Assembly (NCBI GenBank): GCA_045652705.1
Contig: JAZRUV010000029.1
Location: 25,500 to 89,499, forward strand
From: UMGS1649 sp045652705
GTDB lineage: Bacteria; Bacillota; Clostridia; TANB77; CAG-465
DNA length: 64,000 nt
Reading direction: 5' to 3'
This document shows, piece after piece, positions 31,947 through 41,003 of the stretch (the first letter of the stretch is position 1; each line of letters begins with the position of its first letter). A model generated the notes under the pieces. That model saw only the letters and a list, made by a program, of their open reading frames with translations. It had not been told where the DNA came from and made no database searches. The position numbers and the translations under genes were made by a program.

Positions 31947-32981
31947 ATGAATGTTGTAGTATTATGTGGTGGAACAAGTACAGAAAGAGACGTATCAATA
32001 TCTTCTGGTACTTTAATATGTAAAGCTTTAGAAAGTAGAGGGTATAACACGGTACTTTTAGATGTATTTTTAGGCTTAGATAGTTTTTCTAAAGAAACAG
32101 TGTTTGGTTTGGGAGAACAAGGACTTAAGGTTAAAGCAGGAGTGACTGAAGGAGCACCAAACATATCTAAAATAAAAGAAATGAGACAAAATCCAGAAGT
32201 GTTTTTTGGACCTAATGTACTGGATATATGTAAAGCAGCAGATATTGTATATATAGCGTTACACGGAGAAAATGGAGAAAACGGAAAAGTACAAGCAACA
32301 TTTGATTTATTAGGTATAAAATATACAGGTACTGGTTATGAAGGAAGCTTACTTGGAATGAGTAAAGATTTAACACGTAAAGTATTAATTCCATGTGGTG
32401 TTAATATGGCAAAGGGAATTACACTATATAAAGAGGAGAGTTATGAAAGTGTAAAGAATAAATTGTTTGTACCTGCAGTAGTAAAACCAGCAAATGGTGG
32501 GTCTAGTATAGGTGTAGCAATTGTACATAATGAGAATGATTTAAAAGAAGCTATTGAGCTTGCCAAACAGTATGACGACACAGTAGTTATAGAAGAGTAT
32601 ATAAAAGGTAGAGAATTTTCAATAGGTGTAATAGATGGTAAAGCTTTACCAATAATTGAAATAATACCAAAACAAGGTTTTTATGATTACAAAAATAAAT
32701 ACCAAGCAGGTCTTACAGAAGAGGTTTGCCCAGCAAATCTAGATAGTGAAAACACATTAAAAATGCAACAATTGGCGGAAAAAGCGTACAAAGCGTTAGG
32801 TCTTAATGTATATTCAAGAATAGATTTTATCTTGTCTAACACAAATGAACCATACTGTTTAGAAGCAAATACACTACCAGGTATGACACCAACAAGCTTA
32901 CTTCCACAGGAGGCGGCACAAGTTGGAATGTCATATGTAGATTTATGTGAAAGAATAATAGAGTTATCTTTAAATAAATAA
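31947..32981 (+). CDS. ddl: D-alanine--D-alanine ligase
   Basis: 344 aa, ATP-grasp enzyme. CGGTSTERDVSISSG at the N terminus, VVKPANGGSSIGV, EEYIKGREFSIGVI and LEANTLPGMTPTSL are the standard substrate and Mg-ATP motifs. It makes the D-Ala-D-Ala dipeptide that MurF, the next gene, attaches to the peptidoglycan precursor. GAGAGGTT precedes the ATG. A TATAAT just after pcrA (31915) lacks a -35 box. Confidence 0.96.
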   Translation: MNVVVLCGGTSTERDVSISSGTLICKALESRGYNTVLLDVFLGLDSFSKETVFGLGEQGLKVKAGVTEGAPNISKIKEMRQNPEVFFGPNVLDICKAADIVYIALHGENGENGKVQATFDLLGIKYTGTGYEGSLLGMSKDLTRKVLIPCGVNMAKGITLYKEESYESVKNKLFVPAVVKPANGGSSIGVAIVHNENDLKEAIELAKQYDDTVVIEEYIKGREFSIGVIDGKALPIIEIIPKQGFYDYKNKYQAGLTEEVCPANLDSENTLKMQQLAEKAYKALGLNVYSRIDFILSNTNEPYCLEANTLPGMTPTSLLPQEAAQVGMSYVDLCERIIELSLNK

Positions 32982-33012
32982 TATAAGTTATAAAATATAT
33001 ATGGAGGATACT

Positions 33013-34392
33013 ATGGAAACTATAAAATTAATTGACGTTATAAAAGCAGTACAAGGAACAGTTATAAGTGGGGAAGTAGAGGAGAAACAAATACTATCTG
33101 TTGCAACAGATAGTAGAGAAAATATGCCACAAGGATTATTTATAGCCATAAAAGGTGAAAATACAGACGGCCACAAATATGTAGAAGGTGCAGCAAAAAA
33201 TGGTGCTATAGCAATTTTAGTTAGTGAAGAATTAGAAGAGTATATAGATGGTATAGTATATATTAAAGTAGAAGACACAATAAAAGGCTTACAAGATTTA
33301 GCAACTTGGTATAGAAGCCAGTTTAATATACCCGTTGTAGCAATTACAGGAAGTGTAGGTAAAACTACAACTAAAGATATGGTATCTTCTGTGCTTAAAA
33401 GAAAATATAACGTATTAAAAACACAAGGCAATTTAAATAGTGAAATAGGTGCACCTATGACTGTGTTAGGGTTAAATAAATCTCACGAAATAGCTGTTAT
33501 AGAAATGGGAATGGATCATTTAAGACAAATAGCAAGTATAAGCAAAATAGTAAAACCAGATACTGCAGTTATAACAAATGTAGGAGTAGCGCATCTTGAG
33601 TATTTGAAAACAAGAGAAAACATTTTAAAAGCAAAATGTGAAGTATTTGAAAATATGGATGAAAATACAGGCCTTGCTATTTTAAATAAAGATAATGATA
33701 TGTTAGCTACTGTAGATAACAATTTTAAAAAGATATGGTTTGGAAAAGATAAGGGTGCAGATATATATGTAGAAAACATTAGTGTGGATTATACAGATGG
33801 AGCTACTAAAGCAGATTTGTATATAGAAAACACAAAGTACGATTTAGTAGTTCCAGGACTAAGTGAGCATTTAGTATACTCTGCAATGTCAGCTATAGCA
33901 GTAGGATTAAGATATGGTATGACTGTAGAAGAAACCTTGCAAGGTGTTTTAAGCTATACTCACACAAAAATGAGAATGGACATATATAAACTACAAGACA
34001 ATATTTTAGTTATAGATGATACATATAACGCAAATCCAGACTCTATGAAATCTTTAATAGACACAGTACAAAGAGGAAATAAAGAAAATAAAATATTAAT
34101 ACTTGGAGATATGTTTGAACTTGGGGAAAATACCATAGAATTACATCAACAAGTATTAGAGTATGGTATAAATGCTGGTGCAACAAAAATTATTGTTACT
34201 GGTGAAAATATGAAACAAGCAGTAAAAGGAATTCAAAATGGTGTAATAGTAGCATATGAAAATAAAGAGGATGTAATAAATTCTCTAGACGAAATAATTG
34301 AAAAAGAAAGTATTGTTGCATTAAAAGCATCTAGAGGAATGAGATTTGAAAATATAACTGAAAAAATCCTTGAAAAATATAAAGCTTTGTGA
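33013..34392 (+). CDS. murF: UDP-MurNAc-tripeptide--D-Ala-D-Ala ligase
   Basis: 459 aa. TGSVGKTTTKDM (~107-118) is the ATP P-loop. ATDSREN, NLNSEIGAPMTVLGL, DDTYNANPDSMK and LGDMFELGE are MurF signatures. It adds the ddl product to UDP-MurNAc-tripeptide. Start at ATG 33013, because GGAGG (33003-33007) ends 5 nt before it; the ATG at 33001 precedes the Shine-Dalgarno. It forms a cell-wall pair with ddl 31 bp upstream. Confidence 0.96.
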   Translation: METIKLIDVIKAVQGTVISGEVEEKQILSVATDSRENMPQGLFIAIKGENTDGHKYVEGAAKNGAIAILVSEELEEYIDGIVYIKVEDTIKGLQDLATWYRSQFNIPVVAITGSVGKTTTKDMVSSVLKRKYNVLKTQGNLNSEIGAPMTVLGLNKSHEIAVIEMGMDHLRQIASISKIVKPDTAVITNVGVAHLEYLKTRENILKAKCEVFENMDENTGLAILNKDNDMLATVDNNFKKIWFGKDKGADIYVENISVDYTDGATKADLYIENTKYDLVVPGLSEHLVYSAMSAIAVGLRYGMTVEETLQGVLSYTHTKMRMDIYKLQDNILVIDDTYNANPDSMKSLIDTVQRGNKENKILILGDMFELGENTIELHQQVLEYGINAGATKIIVTGENMKQAVKGIQNGVIVAYENKEDVINSLDEIIEKESIVALKASRGMRFENITEKILEKYKAL

Positions 34393-34424
34393 TATAAAAA
34401 AGGTAAATAGTGGAGGTAATATAT

Positions 34425-34922
34425 ATGGATTTTAAAGATAAAGTAAAAGATGTATGGGAAAAGGCAGGAGATGTTGCTGAAAAAACATATAAGACGGTAG
34501 CAGATAAATCTAATAGACTAGTAGAAGAAGCAAAGCTTAAAATAAAAGTAAGTGATACAGAAGCAGAAATTACAGGTATGCTTCAAGATATTGGAATTAA
34601 AGTTTATGAAAAATACAAAAGTGGAGCAGCTCTTGAAAAAGAACTTGCTAAAGATTGCAAAGCTATAGAAAAGTTATATAAAGATATAGAAAAAATGGAT
34701 ATAAAATCTTTATACCTTAAAGATTTAAGAGTATGTGAAGCATGTGGTGAAACAATAGGAATAGAAAATAAATTCTGTCCAACTTGTGGGGCTAAACAAA
34801 AGAAAGTAAGAATACCTGAAGAAAAGAAAGAAGAAGTATTAACAGAGAAAGTATGCCCGGAATGTGCAACTGTTCACGGAACAGAAGTAAACTTCTGCAC
34901 AAAATGCGGACACAAATTTTAA
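34425..34922 (+). CDS. Zinc-ribbon protein with coiled-coil N terminus
   Basis: 165 aa. A helical, lysine-rich N-terminal half (~1-95) is followed by two zinc ribbons: C-x2-C (CEACG) with C-x2-C (CPTCG), and CPEC with CTKCG at the end. Such proteins are common in Firmicutes as unassigned scaffold or nucleic-acid-binding proteins. GGAGG lies 8 nt before ATG 34425; a GTG at 34410 lies before it. It sits between murF and ftsY. The function is unknown. Confidence 0.75.
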   Translation: MDFKDKVKDVWEKAGDVAEKTYKTVADKSNRLVEEAKLKIKVSDTEAEITGMLQDIGIKVYEKYKSGAALEKELAKDCKAIEKLYKDIEKMDIKSLYLKDLRVCEACGETIGIENKFCPTCGAKQKKVRIPEEKKEEVLTEKVCPECATVHGTEVNFCTKCGHKF

Positions 34923-34934
34923 TAGGAGATATAC

Positions 34935-35825
34935 ATGATATTTTCAAAAATAAAAGAAGCATTTACAAATAAGTTCAATGAAATATTTAGGTCTAATGAA
35001 GAAATAGAAGATATTCTAGATGAGATAGAGGAGCTCCTAATATTATCTGATGTAGGAATGAAAACTACGTCAGATATTTGTGCTTCCTTAAGAAAAAGAC
35101 TGAAGGCCGAGCAAGATACTTCAAAAGAAAATGTAATTAGACTCTTAAAACAAGAAATGGTAGAAATTTTAACTGTAGATGATAGCAATGAGCAAGATGA
35201 AAATGAAAGTTACAAAGACAAACATGTAATACTAGTTGTTGGAGTAAATGGAGTTGGTAAGACAACATCAATTGCAAAACTTTCTAACATATATAAAAAA
35301 GAGGGAAGTAAGGTGCTTCTAGCAGCTGGTGATACATTTAGGGCTGGTGCAAGAGAGCAGTTAGAACTTTGGGCTGAGGTTGCAGGTGTTGAATGTGTGT
35401 CAGGTAAGGATGGACAGGATCCATCATCAGTAATATTTGATGCATCTAAAAAGTTTGCAAGGGAAGATTACAATACTCTTATATGTGATACGGCTGGACG
35501 TTTGCATAATAAGAAAAACTTGATGGATGAGATAGAAAAAATAAAAAGAACTGTAGATAAAAACTTACCTAATATACATGTAGAAGTGTTAATGGTAATA
35601 GATGCTACAACTGGCCAAAATGCCGTAGAACAAGCTAAAGCTTTCTACGATAGAACAAGTGTAGACGGAATAATTCTAACGAAACTTGATTCTAGTGCAA
35701 AAGGTGGAGTTGTATTTGGAATAATAAACGAATTAAATATACCAATAAAATATATTGGTATAGGGGAAAAGATAGATGATATAAAAGAATTTAATGCCAA
35801 AGATTTTGTAGATTCTATAATATAA
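34935..35825 (+). CDS. ftsY: Signal recognition particle receptor FtsY
   Basis: 296 aa, short because the acidic membrane-targeting A domain of E. coli FtsY is missing, as in many Firmicutes. A helical N domain (~1-85) precedes the GTPase G domain: GVNGVGKTTS, DTFRAGAREQL, DTAGRLHNKKNLM, TKLDSSAKGG and GIGEKIDDIKEF. It docks ribosome-SRP complexes at the membrane. AGGAG lies upstream, 12 bp after the zinc-ribbon gene. The SRP partner ffh is not in the window. Confidence 0.95.
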   Translation: MIFSKIKEAFTNKFNEIFRSNEEIEDILDEIEELLILSDVGMKTTSDICASLRKRLKAEQDTSKENVIRLLKQEMVEILTVDDSNEQDENESYKDKHVILVVGVNGVGKTTSIAKLSNIYKKEGSKVLLAAGDTFRAGAREQLELWAEVAGVECVSGKDGQDPSSVIFDASKKFAREDYNTLICDTAGRLHNKKNLMDEIEKIKRTVDKNLPNIHVEVLMVIDATTGQNAVEQAKAFYDRTSVDGIILTKLDSSAKGGVVFGIINELNIPIKYIGIGEKIDDIKEFNAKDFVDSII

Positions 35826-35837
35826 GGAGGATAATTC

Positions 35838-36566
35838 ATGCGAATAATACTTATGAGGCACGGTTATTGTAAAGGGTTAAAAGAAGGTATAATAAATGGT
35901 TGGAGAGATTTGCCTTTAACACCTAAAGGAAGACAAGAACCAATAATCGCTGCACAAAGCATAGTAAAACTTTTAGGACAAGTGAAAATACATAAAGCAT
36001 ATTCTTCATATATGTCTAGAACTTATGATACAGCCGCTATATTTAGTGAAGTGTTAAAGTTTAAAGGTAAGATTAAACAAGATTTAAGACTTAATGAAAG
36101 ACATTATGGAATGTTCCAAGGAATGAAAAAAGAAGATGCAAGAGCTTTTAAAGAGTTTAATTCGTTATCAGATAGTGATAAAAGACTAGATAATAAACTT
36201 GTTCCTGAAAATAGTGTAAGACGTGCAGCTACATTAAATGAATATTCCGAAAAACTAAAAAAACCAGTTAAAAAAATAGAAAGTATTATTCCATTTTCTG
36301 AATCTATATTAGATGTAGAAAAAAGAACGAGTGAGTTCATAGAGGAACAAATTTTAATCCCTGAAAATCAAAATAAAACAATTTTAATTGTAACTCATGC
36401 AAGTACAGCAAAACTTATGGTTAAGAAGTTTGAAAATTTAACATATAAGCAAACGTCAAAATTAAGATTCGCTACTTGTGCTATGAAAACTTATGATATG
36501 AGATATAAGGATAATAACTATGAAATAGTAAGCGAATATAACATAAACAAAGAGTGGGAAGGTTAA
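35838..36566 (+). CDS. Histidine phosphatase (phosphoglycerate mutase-like) family protein
   Basis: 242 aa. The catalytic MRHG lies at 6-9 with His8 as phospho-acceptor; NERHYGMFQGMKKED and the second histidine in VTHAST complete the pocket. The sequence resembles dPGM-type mutases in this block, but an unusual central insertion (~105-150) replaces the standard mutase loop. Phosphatase activity is therefore as likely as mutase. The window also has the cofactor-independent GpmI for glycolysis. AAGGAGG precedes the ATG. It is followed 5 bp later by tdk. Confidence 0.8.
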   Translation: MRIILMRHGYCKGLKEGIINGWRDLPLTPKGRQEPIIAAQSIVKLLGQVKIHKAYSSYMSRTYDTAAIFSEVLKFKGKIKQDLRLNERHYGMFQGMKKEDARAFKEFNSLSDSDKRLDNKLVPENSVRRAATLNEYSEKLKKPVKKIESIIPFSESILDVEKRTSEFIEEQILIPENQNKTILIVTHASTAKLMVKKFENLTYKQTSKLRFATCAMKTYDMRYKDNNYEIVSEYNINKEWEG

Positions 36567-36571
36567 TTGAA

Positions 36572-37117
36572 ATGGGAAGTATTAGTGTATTTACAGGTCC
36601 TATGAAATGTGGGAAAACAAAAAGAGCCATAGAAGTTGCTACAATACAAAAGATACGTGGTAAAGATATTAAAGTTTTCAAGCCAGAGATAGATGATAGA
36701 TTCTCTACTAACAAATTAGTTACAAGAGCGGGGCATGAGATAGACACATATAATATTTCTAAAATAGAGGATATAGAAAAGTATGATGCAGATGTATATG
36801 TAATAGATGAATTTCAGTTTTTAGATGGTGATTTAGATACAATTAATCGTCTTGCTAATAAGGATAAAAAAATATACATATCTGGGCTTAACTTAACATC
36901 AGACAGAAAACCATTTGGAAAAATGGGAGAAGTTATGTGTATGGCTGACAGAATAGAGCTTATGACATCAGTTTGTGAAGTTTGCAAATGTGAAGAAGCT
37001 ATATACACCTATTATAGTGGACAAAAACAAGGAGACATTTTAGTGGGTGAGACTGGTTATATGCCAGTTTGTAGGACATGCTACGAACACCTTAATGCAA
37101 ACAATAATATATTTTGA
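36572..37117 (+). CDS. tdk: Thymidine kinase (type II)
   Basis: 181 aa. P-loop GPMKCGKT at ~8-15 where most TdK proteins have GPMFSGKS, VIDEFQFLD as the Walker B/DEXQF motif, and the structural zinc ribbon CEVC/CRTC near the C terminus. Sequence GQKQGDILVGETGYMPVCR is the dT-binding lasso. It phosphorylates thymidine for dTTP salvage. ATG 36572 is preferred to the upstream GTG 36554, which overlaps the phosphatase gene. A terminator follows. Confidence 0.85.
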   Translation: MGSISVFTGPMKCGKTKRAIEVATIQKIRGKDIKVFKPEIDDRFSTNKLVTRAGHEIDTYNISKIEDIEKYDADVYVIDEFQFLDGDLDTINRLANKDKKIYISGLNLTSDRKPFGKMGEVMCMADRIELMTSVCEVCKCEEAIYTYYSGQKQGDILVGETGYMPVCRTCYEHLNANNNIF

Positions 37118-37120
37118 TAT

Positions 37121-37149
37121 AAAGCTAGGAAATGCCTAGCTTTATTTTT
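37121..37149. terminator. Bidirectional terminator between tdk and the RHH gene
   Basis: AAAGCTAGG (37121-37129) pairs with CCTAGCTTT (37135-37143), then ATTTTTTC. The stop codon of the minus-strand gene lies in the left arm. Confidence 0.85.
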
Positions 37150-37340
37150 TCTTCTTCTAAACAATTTTTATCTCGTTCATCTAAATTGTCTAGAGCAAAT
37201 TCAATTAGGGTAGTAACTACTTTGTTAAATGACAAGTTTTTTATATTCGCTAGAGTTTGTACTTCGTCTACTAAATCTTCAGGTAGCCTTAAAGTTTTGC
37301 TAATTCCACTGTGGTTTTCAGGTATTTTTAATTTATTCAT
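37125..37340 (-). CDS. Ribbon-helix-helix-like small protein
   Basis: 71 aa. KTLRLPEDLVDEVQTLANIK followed by SFNKVVTTLIEFALDNL fits an Arc/MetJ-type ribbon-helix-helix fold with a charged tail, suggesting a DNA-binding repressor or an antitoxin-like protein. No toxin gene is adjacent. I chose the ATG at 37340 because AGGAGG lies 9 nt upstream. Further upstream in-frame starts lie on or before the Shine-Dalgarno. It is divergent from the pilin-like gene, so it could regulate that gene, although no operator was identified. Confidence 0.7.
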   Translation of the reverse strand: MNKLKIPENHSGISKTLRLPEDLVDEVQTLANIKNLSFNKVVTTLIEFALDNLDERDKNCLEEEKIKLGIS

Positions 37341-37416
37341 TTTCATACTCCTCCTAGCACTTATTTTATAATATAAAACAAAATAAATATGCACCCAAAA
37401 ACAATGTCAAAAATGC

Positions 37417-37445
37417 TTGCAAAAACAAAAAATATATTGTAATAT
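37417..37445 (+). promoter_or_regulatory. Promoter of the pilin-like/FGE-fold gene
   Basis: TTGCAA 37417-37422, 17 bp, TAATAT 37440-37445. The leader has a perfect hairpin GTTAAAGTA/TACTTTAAC (37459-37485). Confidence 0.55.
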
Positions 37446-37522
37446 ATTTTTGTAATAAGTTAAAGTAAGGGCATAAATACTTTAACAAGGTAGCAAAATA
37501 ATTGTATTAGGAGGAAAAACAG

Positions 37523-38929
37523 ATGATAAAACAACAAAAAAACAAACAAGGTGTATCGCTAATAGTACTAGTAATAACAATAATAGTAATGATAATATTA
37601 GCAGGAACAATTATTCTATCTTTAAATAATAGTGGAATAATAGAAAAGGCCAAAAACGCAGTAGATGAAACGAACTTAAAAGAAGTTCAAACACTTGCGT
37701 CATTAAAGTGGGCAGAAGCATTTGTGGATGGGAATATAACACAAGAGCAATTAGAAGAGGAAGTATTAAAAAGATTAAATGATGAAAATGTAGACTTAAC
37801 ACCATATGAAATAACAGTAACAGAAGATGGTGTAAAGGTGGCGTTAAGAGCGCCTATTCCCGAAATATGGAAAGCAAATGTAATAGCTATAGTAGACACA
37901 GTACCAATACCAAAAGGATTTGTAGCATCATCAGTAGCAGGAGAGAACACAAAAAATGGTGGCCTTGTAATATATGAAGGAACAACACCAGTTACAGCTG
38001 CAAATGTAGAAGATGCAAAAAGAACAAGAAATCAATATGTATGGGTGCCAGTAGAAGATTTTAGCAAGTTTGTAAGACAAGATTTTTATAATTTAAATAC
38101 TATATCTAACACATTAGGAACAGGTAATTGGGAAGTAGTATTGGATACTACAACAAATATGCCACTTGCAACACAAGACGAAAATTATGTGACAAGTACA
38201 ACATTAGCAGAAGTACAAGCAATGTATGAAAGTGTAAAGGAATATAAAGGCTTTTATATAGCACGTTATGAAGCAGGAATAGATACACAAGGAACAAGCG
38301 AGACTACTTTAGTAAAAGGTTCAAATGTATATTCGATGATGGGAAAAATACCATATGAAATACCATGGACAAAAAATGATAAGATGAATGAAGATACAGG
38401 TGGAGCAGTAGAGGTGGCAAGGAGTATGTATCCTGTAACAAATACTAATTATGGAGTAGTATCAACATTAACATATGGGGTGCAGTGGGATAGAACGTTA
38501 GCATGGTGGCTAGAAGTTGGTGCTAAAGATGGAAAAGGCAATGTTATAACAAGTGTAACAGATAGTGCAAGTTATGGTAATTACGATGATCACGTAATAG
38601 CAGCAGGAGATTTAAATGACGGTGCAAAATATGGTGTTTATGATTATAATGAAGGTACAATTGAGTTTCAAACAGCAACAGCAAGTTCAACAAAAGCATC
38701 AGGAACTTGGTGGGCGTTAACAACAGGAGCATTAAAAGCGGCAAGCGTAAACAATATTTATGATATGGCAGGAAATATGATGGAATGGACAATGGAAGGC
38801 AGCGGTGTTTATGAGCGTATAGCTCGCGGTGGCCATTTCGAAGGTTATGGCGATGGAGACGATGTATCATCTCGTACCAGTGTCTACGGCTCTTCTGGGT
38901 TCCGTTCAGCACTTTACATAAAGAAGTAA
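37523..38929 (+). CDS. Pilin-like N terminus fused to an FGE/C-type-lectin-fold surface protein
   Basis: 468 aa. The N terminus KQGVSLIVLVITIIVM is a prepilin-like helix with a Gly before a hydrophobic stretch, but without the usual Glu at +5. A coiled region follows, then from ~115 an SUMF1/FGE-type domain (PKGFVASSVAGENTK, RNQYVWVPVEDF, GFYIARYEAGIDTQ, VNNIYDMAGNMMEWTMEG, and ending GFRSALYIKK). It has no cysteine at all, so formylglycine-generating catalysis is excluded and ligand binding is likelier. The last ~114 coding bases (from 38798) are about 54% GC, well above the AT-rich remainder. AGGAGG precedes the ATG. A frameshifted paralog lies at 58231. Confidence 0.8.
   Translation: MIKQQKNKQGVSLIVLVITIIVMIILAGTIILSLNNSGIIEKAKNAVDETNLKEVQTLASLKWAEAFVDGNITQEQLEEEVLKRLNDENVDLTPYEITVTEDGVKVALRAPIPEIWKANVIAIVDTVPIPKGFVASSVAGENTKNGGLVIYEGTTPVTAANVEDAKRTRNQYVWVPVEDFSKFVRQDFYNLNTISNTLGTGNWEVVLDTTTNMPLATQDENYVTSTTLAEVQAMYESVKEYKGFYIARYEAGIDTQGTSETTLVKGSNVYSMMGKIPYEIPWTKNDKMNEDTGGAVEVARSMYPVTNTNYGVVSTLTYGVQWDRTLAWWLEVGAKDGKGNVITSVTDSASYGNYDDHVIAAGDLNDGAKYGVYDYNEGTIEFQTATASSTKASGTWWALTTGALKAASVNNIYDMAGNMMEWTMEGSGVYERIARGGHFEGYGDGDDVSSRTSVYGSSGFRSALYIKK
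38798..38913 (+). other. Candidate variable region at the 3' end of the FGE-fold gene
   Basis: Counted by hand, 61 of 114 bases from 38798 are G or C. Codons are mostly NNC/NNT (for example CGC, GGC, CAT, TTC, TAT, GAC, TAC). It encodes the C-type-lectin loop region between MEWTME and GFRSAL, which is also where the paralog at 58231 cannot be aligned. The position and codon pattern are those of a diversity-generating retroelement variable repeat. No template repeat or reverse transcriptase was found in the window. Confidence 0.4.
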
Positions 38930-39003
38930 AATGTACATGACTTAGTTGCCACCGACACAGTAAATATAGAATGTGTAGCAAAAATAAATTTAATATCAAA
39001 TAC

Positions 39004-39035
39004 AACCTAACGTAGGCTTTAGTTTACGTTAGGTT
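39004..39035. terminator. Bidirectional terminator between the FGE-fold gene and engB
   Basis: AACCTAACGTA (39004-39014) is the exact reverse complement of TACGTTAGGTT (39025-39035). Confidence 0.85.
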
Positions 39036-39037
39036 TA

Positions 39038-39619
39038 TTACATTATTTTCATTTCAATTATATCTAATACTTTATCTAAATTAAGCTTGTTTTCAGTAGA
39101 GAAAGGAATCATCTCATGTGCTGAAAATAAAGCCTTTTCTATATCTTTTTTAGCTTGTTCTATTTTAGCATTTGAAAGCTTATCTGCCTTGTTTAAAATC
39201 ACTGTAAAATCTTTTTCATGAGCTTCTAGCCAATCATACATATTTCTATCATCTGTAGATGGTAAATGTCTAATATCTATTAGTGAAAATATATGCTTAA
39301 TGTTTTTATTAGTTTCTAAAAAGTAATTTGTAAGTTTATTTATACTTTGTTTTTCTTTTTCAGACATAGTAGAGTAACCATAACCAGGTAGATCTACTAA
39401 ATAGAACTTATTATCTACCAAAAAGAAATTTAAGCATTTTGTTTTACCAGGAGTTTGTCCAACTTTAGCAGTTCTTTTGTTATTTGTAAGCGTGTTTATA
39501 AAAGAGGATTTGCCAACGTTAGATTTGCCTACCATAGCAATAATAGGCAAATCATCATTTATTAAATCTTGTTTGTTATATACAGATTTTACAAATACTA
39601 CATTTTTTAAATAGTTCAT
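39038..39619 (-). CDS. engB: Ribosome biogenesis GTPase EngB/YsxC
   Basis: 193 aa, normal length. GKSNVGKSSFINTL (~32-45) is the P-loop, TPGKTK is switch I, DLPGYGYS the G3 region and LNKADKLS the G4 motif. It is needed for late assembly of the 50S subunit. The gene lies 9 bp downstream of serS on the same strand, so the two are likely co-transcribed. Confidence 0.96.
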   Translation of the reverse strand: MNYLKNVVFVKSVYNKQDLINDDLPIIAMVGKSNVGKSSFINTLTNNKRTAKVGQTPGKTKCLNFFLVDNKFYLVDLPGYGYSTMSEKEKQSINKLTNYFLETNKNIKHIFSLIDIRHLPSTDDRNMYDWLEAHEKDFTVILNKADKLSNAKIEQAKKDIEKALFSAHEMIPFSTENKLNLDKVLDIIEMKIM

Positions 39620-39628
39620 ATAAATTTA

Positions 39629-40918
39629 TTACTCCTTAACAGGTGTTATTTTTTCCATTCCGCCCATATATGGTCTAAGTGCTTGTGGAATAGATATTGT
39701 TTTGTCTTCGTTATAATTATTTTCTATAAATGCTATAAGTCCACGTGGTGTAGCAAGAACAGTATTGTTTAATGTGTGTAAGAAATAATTTCCGTTTTCT
39801 CCTCTTGCGCGAATTCCAAGTCTTCTTGCTTGGGCGTCACCTAAAGTAGAGCAAGAACCAACTTCAAAATATTTCTTCTGTCTTGGAGACCAAGCTTCAA
39901 TATCACAAGATTTAACTTTAAGGTCTGCTAAATCACCACTACAACACTCAAGAGTTCTTACAGGTATGTCTAAACTTCTAAAGAATTCTACAGTATAGCT
40001 CCACATCTTGTTATACCAGTCCATAGATTCTTCAGGAGTACAAAGTACAACCATTTCTTGCTTTTCAAATTGGTGTACTCTGTAAATTCCTCTTTCTTCA
40101 ATACCGTGAGCACCAACTTCTTTTCTAAAGCAAGGTGAGTAAGAAGTAAGAGAGATAGGAAGTTTTTTCTCATCTACAGTTTGTCCTTTAAATTTACCTA
40201 TCATAGAGTGTTCAGAAGTACCGATTAGGTATAAATCTTCACCTTCAATTTTATACATCATAGCACCCATTTCTTCGAAGCTCATAACGCCATTTACAAC
40301 GTCAGATTTTATCATAAAAGGAGGGATGCAGTAGTTAAATCCTTTAGAAATCATAAAGTCTCTAGCATATGCAAGCATTGCGGAGTGAAGTCTTGCTATA
40401 TCTCCCATAAGGTAATAAAAACCATTACCGCTAGTTCTACCGGCACTTTCTTTATCTAAACCATCAAACATACCTAAAATATCTGCGTGATATGGTATTT
40501 CATAATTTGGAACTACAGGTTCACCAAATTTTTCTACTTCAACATTTTCTGAATCGTCAATACCAACGGGAACAGAATCATCTATAATGTTTGGTATAAC
40601 CATCATTTTTTCTTTTAATTCTTGAGACGATTCAGCTTCCATTTTTTCTATATTTACAAGTTCTTCGTTTATTTGAATAACTTCAGCTTTCATGGCATTT
40701 GCTTCGTCTATTTTTTTATCTTTCATAAGCATTCCAATAGACTGACTTATAGAATTTCTTTTAGTTCTTAATTCATCACCTTGTTGTTTTAAGGAACGTA
40801 CTTTTTTATCTAGTTCAATAACTTCATCAACTAAAGGCAATTTCTTATCTTGAAATTTCTTTTTAATATTTTCTTTAACAACGTCTGGGTTCTCACGAAT
40901 AAATTTAATGTCTAACAT
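39629..40918 (-). CDS. serS: Seryl-tRNA synthetase
   Basis: 429 aa. An N-terminal coiled-coil arm (~1-105) that holds the tRNA-Ser long arm precedes a class II core: LIGTSEHSMIGKF, SPCFRKEVGAHG, VHQFEKQEMVV and motif 3 LNNTVLATPRGLIAFIENN, in place of the commoner NGTALATSR form. It charges tRNA-Ser in the cytoplasm. It has its own minus-strand promoter. No T-box leader is present in the ~25-nt 5' untranslated region. engB follows. Confidence 0.95.
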   Translation of the reverse strand: MLDIKFIRENPDVVKENIKKKFQDKKLPLVDEVIELDKKVRSLKQQGDELRTKRNSISQSIGMLMKDKKIDEANAMKAEVIQINEELVNIEKMEAESSQELKEKMMVIPNIIDDSVPVGIDDSENVEVEKFGEPVVPNYEIPYHADILGMFDGLDKESAGRTSGNGFYYLMGDIARLHSAMLAYARDFMISKGFNYCIPPFMIKSDVVNGVMSFEEMGAMMYKIEGEDLYLIGTSEHSMIGKFKGQTVDEKKLPISLTSYSPCFRKEVGAHGIEERGIYRVHQFEKQEMVVLCTPEESMDWYNKMWSYTVEFFRSLDIPVRTLECCSGDLADLKVKSCDIEAWSPRQKKYFEVGSCSTLGDAQARRLGIRARGENGNYFLHTLNNTVLATPRGLIAFIENNYNEDKTISIPQALRPYMGGMEKITPVKE

Positions 40919-40944
40919 ATTAATTCCTCCTAAAATATGTATCT

Positions 40945-40973
40945 ATTATATTACACAATTAAAGGTTTTGCAA
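40945..40973 (-). promoter_or_regulatory. Promoter of serS-engB
   Basis: On the minus strand TTGCAA (40973-40968), 17 bp, TATAAT (40950-40945). Confidence 0.8.
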
Positions 40974-41003
40974 TAATTTACATAATTTTTAATAAAAATA
41001 TAC

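Noticed and set aside
37523..38929. Active formylglycine-generating or sulfatase-maturase enzyme
   Set aside because: The protein contains no cysteine, so the catalytic residues of FGE are absent.
38544..39005. 153-aa minus-strand open frame rich in Leu and His
   Set aside because: Low-complexity antisense of the FGE-fold gene; not protein-like.
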